From assembly GCF_963583255.1 (NCBI RefSeq), contig NC_084811.1:19486088-19550087 (forward strand): a stretch of 64,000 nt of DNA. Direction: 5' to 3'. How positions within the stretch are numbered: the first letter of the stretch is position 1; the number at the start of each line of letters is the position of its first letter. Below the pieces are notes generated by a model. That model worked only from the letters and a program-made list of their open reading frames with translations. It did no database searches and was not told where the DNA came from. This DNA comes from Pyrus communis. Its lineage: Eukaryota > Streptophyta > Magnoliopsida > Rosales > Rosaceae. Below, piece after piece: positions 10,826 to 23,444 of the stretch. A program made the translations under genes and the position numbers.

Positions 10826-11589
10826 GACTATCTCCAACTGAATGGTCCAGTGGGCCGAAAATAGCCCGAAAACAATCTCCAACCAAGGGCTAAGCCAGAG
10901 GGCTCGTGGGCCCCATGGAATCTGAAAGGGCCAAAGGGTTGGCCCCTTCCAGCCAACCAGCCAACCCCGGGCTGGCCAGAATTTTGCTTAAAACTGTCGA
11001 ATTTCCTGTCGAATATAACCGACAAGAAAATTTTGTTTATCGCAATAGTGTCGGTTATAACTAACACGAATAGTAACGGCTACACAGGAATAATTTTGAT
11101 TGATTGCAATCGTGTCGGTTATATGAAAATTTTGAATACAACGGCTAGCTGAGTTAGCTAGCTGTTGTATTCAATTTTTTATATGAATTTAAAGCTTTTT
11201 TTTCTATTTTTTTCTATAACTTCCTATAACTTCTATTTTACAAAATTTGTTTCATATTTTTTTTAAATTCTATTTTTTTCCTATAACTTCTATTTTACAA
11301 AATTTAGTTCATATTTTTTTTTTAATTCAATTTTTTTTCGTATAACTTCTATTTTACAAAATTTGGTTCATATATTTTTTTAAATTCTATTTTTTTCTAT
11401 AACTTCTATTTTACAAAATTTGGTTCAAATCCAACGGCTAGCTAACATCGCTTAGCCGTTAGATTTGAATTTAAGTTGCAGTTTTTAAATAATAAACGAT
11501 GAATGAAAATATGATCATGTACTGTTTATTAAAATATTAATATCTTAGAAGCTCAGAAGACTAAAACGAGTTCTCAGTTAGAGATGGCC
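10826..11589. mobile_element. Tourist-like MITE immediately upstream of the GNAT/BRCT gene
   Basis: A 764-bp element with terminal inverted repeats (GACTATCTCCAACTGA at the left, the complement of GGCCATCTCTAACTGA at the right), flanked by TAA on both sides (10823-10825 and 11590-11592). This fits the PIF/Harbinger superfamily. Inside are several copies of a unit like TATAACTTCTATTTTACAAA (11205-11425) and a small hairpin around ACGGCTAGCT/AGCTAGCTGT (11140-11165). There is no plausible protein. It ends only 275 bp before the start codon of the next gene. Confidence 0.75.
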
Positions 11590-11730
11590 TAAACTAGATT
11601 ACATGTTTAGGTTGGGAATTGAGGTCAGCTGTCAGATTGACGAAGAGGGAGAAGAGAGAAATTGAGTGGGAGATCTTTAGTGATTGGTTACGAGGATTGC
11701 AAGTGTTTGGAGACAGGGAGAGCTTCAAAA

Positions 11731-11815
11731 CGACACGTGTCATAAATATATTGGACCACGTAGCTTCGTGAGTAATTACTTGAAATCTTTTCTTCTTCGC
11801 GCCTATTTAAACCAT
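11731..11815 (+). promoter_or_regulatory. Probable core promoter region of the GNAT/BRCT gene
   Basis: A palindromic G-box core CACGTG lies at 11734-11739 and a TATA-like CTATTTAAACC at about 11801-11811, some 55-65 bp upstream of the chosen ATG. Intron 1 starts with a run of CCCTAA units (11922-11938), a telo-box-like motif often found near the 5' end of plant housekeeping genes. No transcript start was mapped. Confidence 0.3.
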
Positions 11816-11864
11816 CTCCTTCTCTTCCACTTGAAAAATAAAAAAACCATACTTTCGTTTTGTT

Positions 11865-14800
11865 ATGGCGCCAAGAAAGACCGCTTCATCGTCTCCCCCG
11901 ATCCCAATCGGTAAGAACAAACCCTAACCCTAACCCTAGAAATTCGATCTCATTCATCCTCTCTCTCACTTACTCTAATTGCTTGTTAATGTCATTGACA
12001 GGTAATTGCCAAGTCACAGTCGAAGCTAACAATTTCAGTTGTCAGTCGGACCCAAACTCCCTCCAAATATCCCTCTCCAGAAGCGCCAAAGTCACCATCT
12101 CAGGTACCATTTTGCCGTATCCAATACAATAAGGATATGGGTTTCTTAAATACTAAACAAAGGTCTTTAATTTTTTACCCATTCGTATTTAAGTTATCGG
12201 GGGTTTTTACTTACTGGGTTGTTGTTTTTGGTAGTGAGGAAAGAGGTGGAAAGAAATAATGGCAATTGTAGTATTGCTGCGCATTTGGAATCTGAAGAGA
12301 GAGGTAAATTAAATTGGTTTATTTTAAAAAATTGTAGTTGGAGGTGTAAGATTTGGGCAGAGTTTATATGTTATTTCTGGATATATTTAGGGGGTGATCT
12401 TTCGTACGTGCTCGTGAATCCCAAAGATGCCAATAGCCGTCAAAAATCTTATCTCCAGGTAATTGAATGAATCTATTTCTTCCCTTGTTTGTTTTATTGA
12501 CCGGGCATTTTTATGTTTCGGCTAAGGATTGAACTTATATGAGTTTGTACTTGTAGGAAGTACTGAAAATGTACATTAGGGAACTTCCTGCTATGAATTT
12601 TGCTGCTAATACTGGAAAGCAATCAATGTTTTTAAAAAGATCTGTTACAAATGGGTAAGATTATGAAACTTCTTTTATTTTTGTTAATAAACAGTTACTT
12701 AGCTGTGTGCCTTTTCATTTTCATCCCTTATATTCACATCATAAAATGAAATTGCATCGGTGCTTGTTAGTATTTAATTACTAATAAACCATATGTTTGC
12801 TAGTTGGCTTTTGATCATTTTGAGGTTCTCTCTACAGGAAATACTGCACTTTGTTTTATAAATCTCAGTCTGTGGCAGATTCTGAAGGGGTAGGTTTTCT
12901 AGGTTCTTTCTTTTCATCAACCGACCTTTTTTGTCCTTAACAATGCATGGAAAGGAAATGCTAATTCACTTTTTTTCGTTCCAACTATTACTGTTGGTCA
13001 CTTTTCTTCTTTTGCCCTGTGTTTTCTTTTTGCAGGTTATAGCTGCAATCAGTTACCAAATAGTTCCTGCTGACACACAATATGCTGAGATTCCTCTGGC
13101 TGCTGTTAGTTTTAACTATCAACGCAAGGTCTTTTATCCTCTCTTCTTTTTTTTAGTTCTCATTAGAACTTTTTTTTTTTTTTGGCTTAAGATTAGGGGT
13201 TTGTGTTGTGTTGGGATGCTGCTTCTCTGAGAGGTAAGTTTGCAATCTTAGGAATGACAACACACTTGCCCCAATAATACACTATCTGGTTCTTAGTATA
13301 GTACCAGCACCTGATGAAATACTCCTTTCTTTCAGTTTTGTAGCTTTTTACATATGATAGAGATACACAGTTATTAAGTCCTTATAATAACTTCCAAAGC
13401 ACGCGGGATTATAGTCAGCTGTTTCAAAGAGAGAGGGGACATCCATAAATTCTGTTTTTCAGTATCCTTGAAAATTAGAAATATTTTGGGTTCTGAGTTG
13501 TAATTGCAGCATGCGAAGTTTTTTCTATTCTAGTGTCATATATTTTGCATATTTGTTTGGCTTGTACTTATATGACTTTTAATATTCTTCTCATGTTCAC
13601 TCTTTTTAGTACTATGATGGATTTTGTGTGGTTATGTGGAAATTTCTTTTATTGGTTATCTGACATGAATTAGTAATTCCAGGGATTTGGTAGCTCCTTG
13701 TTCATGGAGTTGAGAAAGAGACTTCAGAGTGTAGGTATATGTACAATATTCTGTTGGGGAGACAAGGAATCTGAAGGGTTTTGGTTTAAACAGGTAATTT
13801 TGATGATATAAATCCTCAGGACCAGAGCAGGAAAAGTAATTGTATTATTTTGTTGATAAATGTATTTGGAAATGAACTACAACTGCTTTCTCACTCGTTT
13901 TCTCTTAAGATATGTCAAGGTCTTCATTTGATTTTCAATTTTGAAGCTGTCCTGAAATTGATTAAATTGCAGGGTTTTGTACCAATAGCCGAGGTGGACG
14001 CCAAAGGTAGATGCTGCAGATTACCTATTAAAGCTGACTTCCGCAAAGCATTGTGCTTTCCTGGTGGTTCAACCCTCATGGTTTTACATCTTAACCAGGA
14101 TGTTTCCGGGAATACTTCAGACTCTTTGAAGTTGGGAGTTTCCTTGAAGCCTAATGGAAATTCATCTGCTGCTTTGGGAAACCAAGTGCTGGAATTTTCT
14201 AGAGGTAATCGCAATACTCTGAATGCAAAAAATCAAACGTCTTCAAGAAGTGAAAATTATCAGCCTGAAACGTTGGTAAATGATGGCCTTCCAAGAGAAG
14301 ATAACCAGTCTGTAGGTAGGTAGATTTGCGCATATTCCAGTTCTTTGAATTATACTATAAACAAAAGGAATGTCTGGACAGCATATGAATGCATAATGCA
14401 CATCTTCTTGGCATAGATCAAACCATTACGACAATGCTTAATCAAAATGACTGTATTTTACTTTCAAGCACTAATCTACCGATGTTCAGCCACTGACAAG
14501 AAACTTACGTCTTTTATCACGATGAGAATTGAAAATCTCTCTGTTTTTATAGGTTATGGGTCTTGGGAGAAATTGCAGCGTTACAGGGATTCAGTTCCTC
14601 TCACCAGAGTGGACCCCAGCATGTTGAGCAGTGGTGCGGAATTATCCAATATTGGAACTGATGCTGATGAAACCCACTTACCTTGTTCCAAACAACCTTC
14701 ATGTGCAAAGAGAAAGGTCTGGGAAGCTTCAACGTCTTCATTGAAGTCAAAAAAAGTAAAGGGATGCCATCTGGTTGGCTTCCAATCCGAGTCTAACTGT

Positions 14801-17462
14801 AGTTTAGTTCCAGAAACTGATGGAAGTGATTCTTGTCTGAAAGGATGCTCCTTAGTTTCTTCCAAATGCAAATCCTTAGTGGCAGATCATCCTAGAGATC
14901 TTCTGGCTAGTAGTCACAAGGAAAATATTGCTGAAGAATGCGGACTAATTAATATAACATCAGAAACTTTAGTCAGGAAGGAGTTTCAGTCACAGCCAGA
15001 ATTCTTTAAAATCATGTTGATGAATATTGCTGACAATAGAAAGAAAGCTAATCTCACAAAGGTATGCTCATTTTATTACTTATGATTGTCAGCTATAAAA
15101 AAATGATGCAAATATCAAAATTTTATTTTAGCATTTATTTTTCGGGATATAAAAAATCCCATTTTATTCTATCTGCAAACTGCAGTTTGGTACCACAACA
15201 TGATTCCTATCATGCATAATTTGTGTGTTGTATGTGCGATTTATTCAATCGTACTTCTCTACTTTTGAAAACAACGTACAAGAAAAGTGGGGCGAAGAAT
15301 CTGATGCTTCTGAATGGACCTAGTAGATATCTGTTTGATTTTGACTTTAGTAAGGGGTTTTTAAATATCTTAGAGTTAGAGATTGATAGAATACAGTTCT
15401 ATCTTGCTCAATGGTTTCTTTCTATGCATGACCTGATCATGGATTAAGCTTGGACCTTGGAGATGGTCCAATTTTGAGTGAATCTTGGCCAGTCTGGGAA
15501 AAAATGTACCCACCATGATCAGGTCAGCGTGACTTATTGGAATCAATGAACAGTGATTTCAAAAAGTTTAACTAGTATTACAAATTTTGTAAGGAAAAAT
15601 ACTCTCTGTTTGGATATGCATTTTCCTTGAAAACATAAATGTAGTATTATAGTATTAAGGGTTCTTATGGTACCATTCCATGGGTTATATGGATGGAATT
15701 TTGACGTTGTTGTACATAAAGCAATTCCGTAGTGTCGAGCCTTCATATGCATACTTTCATTTACTCTAGTCCGCACAGATGACTTGAATTCATATTGGTT
15801 AGGTTCGATACTCTCTCCTGAAAGAATACGATCTCCAATAGTCCTCACTAATATTTTACTAGAAAAGTTGAACTTGTTGGTCATATAAATCAGAAGGCGT
15901 CCTGATTTGTTTTGATTTTGATAATTTCATTCATTTCATTTGCTTTTTCTTTCTATATTGATAAAGGTTTTTTACTTTTAGTGTCACTGTCCAATATTTT
16001 TGGAATGATATTTAGTTCTTTTTCGCTTCACTGCATATAAATATTTTGAGTTTTGTTGATTTTTGTATTTGTTTGATGTATAGGTAATTGAGGACCTTGG
16101 TGGTGTGATTACATCTGATGGAAGTACAAGCACACATGTTGTCACTGGGAAAGTGAGAACCACTTTGAATTTCTGTACTGCTCTTTGTTCAGGGTTAGTA
16201 GTCAACTTTCTAAAAGTTCTCTTTATTCTTTCACTGCTGCTACTGCTGATGCACAAATCTATTACATTTTACGTTCTAAATGATTTAGCAGCTAGTGGTA
16301 TTTTATACAGCATCAACCTTTATTAATTGTCTGTCCAGATTATGTCATTATTTATTCATAGAGCTTTCTGTGCTGTGCAGGGCTTGGATGGTTTGTCCGT
16401 CCTGGTTGAAAGAAAGCTTTCGTCAAGGAAGATTTGTCGGTGAGTCAGATTGACTACTTGGTTTTGTTTTATTACTGATACTCAACCTTTGCTGGGTTGA
16501 CAAAAAAAGAAAAACATTTGTTGGGCTTCTCATTTGCAGATGAATCATCTTACATATTGAATGATCAAGAATACGTACTTAAATATGGAACTGAGTTGAG
16601 AAGTGCAGTTCTCAGAGCGAAGGCAAGTCCCCGAGGCTTGTTCAAAGGCTATAATGTATGCATAGCAGCTTGTGTTCAACCTCCTGCTAGGATGTTGTCT
16701 TCCATTGTAAGGTCTGCTGGTGGAAATGTAAGCTCTTTACTGATCAATCTGAGCATTGTTTAAGCGTGCATGCCTATCATTGAAAGTGCAAACATTCTGT
16801 AATGCTTTAGGGGAATGACATCGTGCATTTTGTATGTCATGCTTATAAATTCCATTTTCAGAAAATGATATCTACCAAATCGGCACAATGTGCTTTAGGA
16901 AAATGCATGTTTTACAAACCTGCACGATATTATCTTTAGTTTCTCGAATGTGTACAGAAGGTTGAGCATGATATCTGCAACTTCAACATAACATGTTGTG
17001 TATGTTCCCACCTTCATTTTACTGCTCAGAACTCATTGTATGACCAGTGTTAGGTTCATCGTGCTTGATCTTTACTGGTTATCAGAAGCATGGTTGTGGA
17101 TTTTGATGATTGTAACTCTTTGAATCGATTATTATCTACAATGCCGTGGGGATATGAACCTATAAACTGATTTTTCTTGAACAGAAATTCTACGTAAATT
17201 ATTTCTTAATAGTTCACTTTGATATGTATATATATAATCATAGCCTGCCACTGATTACTGGATGAAACTACAGATTATTGGTGAATTGGAGAAAGTAAAC
17301 GAAGCTTCAAAAACAATCTTTGTGGCATGCGAGGAAGACATGGAAAAAGTATCGTTGGCCGTAGAGAAGGGGATATGGACTTTTAGCAGTGACTGGCTTA
17401 TGAACTGTGTCATGAGACAAGAGCTTGACTTGGAGGCTCCCCAGTTTGCAGAGTCCCTCTGA
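11865..17462 (+). CDS. GNAT N-acetyltransferase plus tandem BRCT domain protein
   Basis: I spliced 14 exons: 11865-11910, 12002-12103, 12235-12303, 12391-12458, 12557-12654, 12838-12889, 13036-13128, 13683-13793, 13973-14315, 14553-15061, 16084-16193, 16381-16439, 16540-16727, 17274-17462. All introns are GT-AG, and the 2037-nt frame gives 678 residues. Residues about 100-215 form a GNAT acetyltransferase fold with the acetyl-CoA loop QRKGFG at 174-179 and WFKQGFVPIAEV after it. A Ser-rich, basic linker (about 240-470) contains KRKVWEAS and SLKSKKVKG, possible nuclear signals. The C-terminus has two BRCT repeats (about 475-575 and 590-678) with W residues in AWMVCPSWL and GIWTFSSDWL. BRCT pairs usually bind phosphopeptides in DNA-damage signalling, so a chromatin role is an inference. 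An Arabidopsis relative is, from memory, At2g41450; its substrate is not known to me. Confidence 0.88.
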
Positions 17463-19253
17463 CTTTGAGGAGACAATTGCATATGTAAATGTCTGTGTCG
17501 CATAACCGTACGTCAAATAAAAGAGGAAGATAGAATCAAAATGTAAAGTCTTTTGTACATTTTAGTATAATTATTTGTATGCAAATGTTGAACCAAGAAA
17601 TTAAGATGGTTTGGTTTCCTCACAAGGACAGAAACAGATTGTCAAAAGGCTTTTATGCAGGAATGCTTTTGAAGCATTAGTATTATTAATCAAGGTTTAA
17701 ATTTTTCCAAGACTTAGGGCATTGGTTGTACTTATTCAGGAGGACTTGCACAGTTGCATAGTACGGGTACATTGTCACGGTGATGTCCCGTGTCTATGAA
17801 CTAAAAATGTGTAAGTTTTTTTTGTCTATATGTTCTTGTTTTATTGGCATATGAAGTTATATGACTATGAGCTCGTATCATATAAGTTGTTTTTCTTATT
17901 CAAGACTTGCTCACGAATAACAAATGAAGCATAAATGGTTGAAACGTAATCCAACTTGAACTCGAATTATGTATTGTGTTAGCAGAGAAATAAGTTGTCC
18001 TCTTTTTCTTTTTCCTTTTTTGGAACTCTTATTGGCAAACTCGAGTCTTGGTCTAGACCTATGAAGTCATTATTTTGATAAAGCTCATGTTCGAATAGTT
18101 TTGTCTGTGAAGATCGGCTTAAGATCTCAAGGCCTAGATTTCTTTCAACCAAAATAAAAGAAATAAACAACTATTGAGGCATCATAAGATACAGTATTAG
18201 ATAGCAACCAACTGAAAATTATGCAACAGTTCAGTAGTCAACCACCAAAAAATTCGCAAAATATTAGTCCTCCGCAATCAATTGACTAACAAGCAAACGA
18301 AAACTAATATAACAAATCAGTAGTCAAAATCTCAAAAATCTCAAAAATCTTTGGTTGCTTTATGCTGACAGAAGTCCCATAATTTAGTAGCAAACAACCT
18401 AAAATTAGAAATCCAGTCCTATGATTTAGCAGCAGCAAACCGAAAAATATGTAAGAATTCATTAGCAAACAATTGAAAACGAATGTAAAATTCAGTAGCC
18501 AACAACCGAAAATTTTGAAATTCTTGTAAGCTGAATACTAGAAGACGATCATGGGTCCCAACATTTAAAACCAATGAACTAAAGTTGTGCACATTTTTTA
18601 AAGAGTCAACGCCATTTTATTTTATTTTATTTTAGGGAATTGGGTTCAGAAACTCTAATTTAAATACCCCTCTATGAACGTCTTCGAACATATTGTGTTG
18701 TTTCTAGATTAATATTAAACATGATCTAAGTTTTCAGAGAAGATATTGTGTTGTTTCGAAATGTTAATATTGATTTAAATATGTTATCAGTATAGTGTTG
18801 ATATAACATCAATATTTTCTATACAAAATTGAAGGCTATTTTAGATTGATGATTTTGCAACAGTGCTATTCAAGCCAATTTTCCATTCTTTTATTTGGGT
18901 AGTGGACATATTTCACTTTTTTTTTTTCTTCCAAAAAGAGTAACTGTAAGCAAATTACGGTTATCCTCTCGTTTCGGATTAGAGAGACAGTAGGAACACT
19001 TCTTTCAAGTTTTAAAGTCTGTCTTGACATGAGCAACGGTAGTTTCCGAAAAGAAAAAAAAAACATGGGCAACGGTCTAGAATATTGAGGATAAGATGCA
19101 GGAGAGAGGAGGCCAAGCAACCCACTCCTCCGTCCTCCGTCCTCCGCCTCCTACAGGAATGACAACCTAGTATTCCCATACGTACGGATGTCCACACCCC
19201 ACGCGGCCTCAGCTGTTCTCTCTTCTGAAACATAATTTTCCCTCTTCTTTGTT
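17463..19253. other. Intergenic region between the GNAT/BRCT gene and PRFB3
   Basis: It begins with the 3' UTR of the upstream gene. No other gene is visible. From about 18190 to 18560 short phrases recur (variants of AGTAGNNAACAACCGAAAA), perhaps the remains of a degenerate tandem repeat. The last 250 bp contain the 5' UTR and promoter of PRFB3. Confidence 0.4.
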
Positions 19254-19429
19254 ATGGCAAGCTTGGCCGCAGAATCCGCGTTTCTCAGAAATGGTACCAC
19301 CACCGCCGCCGCTGCTTCCGCCGCCGCCGCCTTATTCAGCTTCAATTGGAAAACTTCCCAAAGAAAGAGCCACCGGTCGCTACACACTCATTGCGTGGAT
19401 GACAGGAACAGGGCCTCCAAACAACTGGG

Positions 19430-19482
<53 letters not shown>

Positions 19483-21584
19483 AATATGTATATATGTGTT
19501 CTTGTATGTATATGTATATCTGTTACTGATGAGGTGTTTTGAATTGGGCAGACCCAACTGAAAATTAAGCAACTTTATGCTAAAATAACTTTGTTTTTCT
19601 GTGAATTTATTGCAAGAATTCAAATTTGGAAAATGCATATTGCAATTTATGCTAAAGTATTATCCTTTTGAGTATTTTTTGAAGTTTTATGTTTTGGTCC
19701 TAAGTGAGGTACTGTAAGGCTTTGAATTTCTGTATATCTTTGTAATTTAAAGGCATGAAATATTCTGTTCTATAAAATCAATTTGGGGTTTGGAAGGGGG
19801 AGTAGATTGGAAGGTTTAACAAGTGTTTATCAAAGATGATAGGATCTATGGGGCTTCTAGCTCCAGTAGTACAACGCTTATCCTCTGCCCACATAGCAAG
19901 AGTCCGGTCTTGAGTGAAAAAAAAGATGTTGGGACCTATACTTGGGGGAAAAAGAAAGAGGATGTTAAGGAAGGGGCATTGGGGAGACTATTCTGCGATT
20001 GTGTTTGGTGTTTAAACTTTGTGATATAAGATGCTTATTGTTTAGAGGGTGAAACGGGTCAGTCATGCTAATGTCCTGCTCCACGACACCTCTCCGCATA
20101 AGTTTTGGATGTTTGTTTAAAAAATTATTGGACGGGTATAAAAAGGGCTGAGGCTTTTGTACTGTAGTATACGGATGCATCAGTTGCGAGTGGTGAAATT
20201 TGACAGTAGGTTATTAAAACCATTCGCTTTTTGCTTGTAGTTGTGGGATATACAAAACAAAACCCTTCCGCTGTAACTGGTGCGAAAAGGATGAAATTTA
20301 TGTATGTTTCCATTTCACAAACAAAAGCTTAATTGAAGATCCTAAAGCAGGATGTCAGTTGTTGCTTATGTTTCGGAAAATCAGTGAACTGATCAGAAAT
20401 TAATGAGTATTTACCGTCACACACAGCTCTAGAGTATGAATCAGTACTACAATTTATTTATTTATTACATGGGATTCAAAATGATTGTCTGAATTTTGTT
20501 CAGGATTATTTTCATTGAAGAAGAAGATTGAAGATACAGTTCTCAGAGCTGAGACGTTGGCTCCAATGGCATTGGAACTTGAAGAAGCACGAAGAAATAA
20601 GCAGGAACAACAGATACGAGACTATAACCTTTGGGATGACACAGCAAAGTCTAATGAGATTCTTGCTAAGTTAGCTACCAGTGCTAAAGTGGTTGATGCT
20701 CTTAAAGACTTGACATTTAAGGTGACGCATTAGGCAACATATTTAATTTGTAGTTATTTCATGTTATCAGCTGGTTTGCAATTATGCAATATTGAGAGGT
20801 ACTTCCTGCTCAACATTTGATGCACGTCAATCACTTATTTACCCGTCAACGTCAAGTGTGGTGATCTGCATATTCATTTTAATTTCTCCCTATATATATG
20901 CAGAAATTGTCAAAAAGTAGCTTTGATAGTGTTGCTTTGATATGGATGATGACTAGAGTTGCTTATCTATGCAGGCTGAAGAAGCAAAGCTAATAACACA
21001 GTTAGCAGAGGTAGACGCTATAAATTATGGGCTTTTTAGGCAAGCATATGATGCCTCTCTAGATGTAAGCAAGCTTTTGGATCAGTATGAGATGTCCAAG
21101 CTTCTGAAGGGACCATATGACATGGAGGGAGCATGTCTAACTATCGAAGCTGGAGGTGAAGGCTACCCTGAGGTATGATTATCTACTTTATCTCTTGGTA
21201 CCATGGGCTTGGATATGAATGAAGGTGGTAGTTTTTGTTAATCATTCATGTTACCTAGAAATAGAATGCAATCGGCTGAATGGAAAAGGAGTTCGATACA
21301 CCACAAACCTTAGGATCTGGTAAAATGAAAAGAAAAATTAGGAAGATTGCTTACTTACAAGTTTGAATGCCTTAAGGTGCGTAGTTAACCTCGGTATTGA
21401 GTAATAGTGGGTTGTAAGTTCCTAATGAGAACCAAGTTTGCACTTGAAAACATAGAGATTTGGTAACAAACTGATTAAGCAATACTTTTCTCGCTTATAC
21501 AAGTAAGAAACGTAACAGTAAGAATCTGTAGTGTGTATGAACCAATGCAGTACTGAAAATGTGACTCTAGACCTAAATGCTATT

Positions 21585-21631
<47 letters not shown>

Positions 21632-22810
21632 AACACACATACACACTTTTATTCTGTGTAACTTCATTTCAAAAATTTCTGTAACAGGTATGGGTAAAAC
21701 AACTACTGAGCATGTATACCAAATGGGCCAAAAAGCTAGGTTATAAAGGGAGGGTAGTCGAGAAGCATTCTTCCACAAATGGTGGCATCACATCAGCAAC
21801 TATTGAGTTTGAATTTGCGTTTGCTTATGGGTATCTTTCAGGAGAGACAGGTGTTCACTATCTTACAAGCTCGCAAAATGTGTCTGATTTGCCTACGGTA
21901 AAGATTTCTTTCTGTTCACTATATTACAACTTCGCAAAATGGAGTCAGATATTAGATCCATTTAGCCAACAGTCAATGTTAAGGATATATCTACTTCTCA
22001 TGTGTATGGTTCGCCTTGGTCAATTCTTTGCTGCATATATTATAATTCGGTCACACACTGCAAACCAGAGACTAGGGCCTTGTGATAGGACAAGTGCTTC
22101 AAAATAATCATTATAGTAGTTTCATTACGTTTCTTTGACAATCTGAACTGGTAATTTTACCTTTGTGAAATATGAATGTCTTGCAGGCTAGCTCAGCAAG
22201 TGTGGATGTGTTTCCTTTGTTTCTTGGAAAAGCCCATGACCTAGAAATTGACGACGACGACTTGGTCATTGCATTGCCATCGGTGCTTGAAGAGCAGCGC
22301 CAAACTGGACCTACAGTATCCATCCAGCATAAACTTACAGGCATAAGTGCTCAATCATCAGGTACTCCTTTTACTAGTAGCCATTACATACCTTCTATTT
22401 TAAATTGAGCTCTTTAGGGTCGAACAATATATCTAGAGGACTATGACAGCAATATCATTTGCAGAAAGCCTTTTATCTTTCACCTCAAAATCCATAATCT
22501 TTTGTTCTCGTGCAAATCTGCTGTAAATCGTGCAGGCGAGAGGAGTCACTTTGCGAATAAGATCAAGGCAATTAACCGGTTGAAAGGCAAGCTTCTGATC
22601 CTTGCATTGGAACAAGGTGTTAGCGAGGTTAGCAATATCAAGAAAGATGAGATTGTGAATCTGTGGGAGAAGGAGACGAGAAGGTACATGTCTTATCCAC
22701 ACAAGCTGGTCAAGGATGTAAAAACAGGCATCCAACTACCTGATCTAATGTCTGTTTTAGACGGAAATCTTGAACCTCTTATTGGTGCTCATATTAACAC
22801 AAGACAGTAA
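19254..22810 (+). CDS. PRFB3: Plastid peptide chain release factor-like protein PrfB3 (no GGQ motif)
   Basis: Six exons: 19254-19428, 20504-20721, 20975-21172, 21688-21897, 22187-22361, 22536-22810. They give 1251 nt and 416 residues. Residues 1 to about 58 look like a plastid transit peptide (MASLAAES, Thr/Ala-rich, later Arg/Ser-rich). The rest follows bacterial release factor 2: helical KKKIEDTVLRAETLAP, the domain-2/3 region GGITSATIEFEFAFAYGYL and SGETGVHYL (SGETGVH corresponds to KGETGVHRL of RF2). Where RF2 has the catalytic GGQ loop there is only VLEEQRQTGPTVSIQHK, so peptidyl-tRNA hydrolysis is not expected. The stop-codon reading segment is also lost. This matches Arabidopsis PrfB3, reported to stabilise plastid petB transcripts rather than end translation. 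The exon 1 donor (GTCTCC) is weak and lies against a long CT repeat. Confidence 0.9.
19432..19480. repeat. (CT)n microsatellite at the start of PRFB3 intron 1
   Basis: About 24 uninterrupted CT units begin 3 bp after the inferred exon 1 donor at 19429. A second CT tract (about 21589-21628) lies near the acceptor of intron 3 of the same gene. Confidence 0.95.
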
Positions 22811-23149
22811 AGTTACATGGTTTTAATCCCTCTCCGACTTCTCTTTAAGCGTTTTTGCTGGAAGTGTTTCAATTAGAAATGCATCGAGATTTTTATTAAA
22901 ATTTCAAGTGTTTCTTTGAAAAACCAATTGGTAGTACTTCCTGAAGAAGCACTAGAGATACTTTTAGTTTTCAGAAAGCATTTTTAGCAATTTCAGAATT
23001 AGTCCTAAACATGCCTAGTATACCAGAGAAAATATTGATGATGAGCCATCTTTTGGTATACATGTGTACGAAAGTCCGAGAGAACTTAACGATGAGGGGA
23101 GCAATTTACATGACACGTATACCGCCACCGCACCACCTTATTATTTTGC

Positions 23150-23316
23150 CTCATGAATGAGGCATCTCTCTCAACCAAAAGGCCAAATGGTGGCCCACTG
23201 GAAGCGTCCAAGCCTACAAAGTTTCGGTTCGAATCTTGTGAATGACAAGTTTCATACTAATTTATTTCACCTGCCCCTTAGTGTAAATATATCATTGTAT
23301 AAAAAAAAATAAAAAA
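23150..23316 (+). mobile_element. Probable tRNA-derived SINE
   Basis: A Pol III A box matching TRGYNNANNGG (TGGCCCACTGG, 23191-23201) and a B box GGTTCGAATC (23226-23235) are followed by an A-rich tail at 23300-23316. Spacing between the boxes is 24 bp. Exact ends and target duplication were not resolved. Confidence 0.5.
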
Positions 23317-23444
23317 TCACTCGCATTATTTTTAAATAAACTTTTAGAAGTTTTCACAAACTTTTTATTTTTATTTTTATTTTGCAAACGATGGTATACA
23401 GTATTATCATCTAAACTATAAAGAGGAAGATTCAAATTTGAGTT
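23317..23444. other. Short AT-rich spacer between SINE and LINE
   Basis: No feature seen. Confidence 0.4.
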
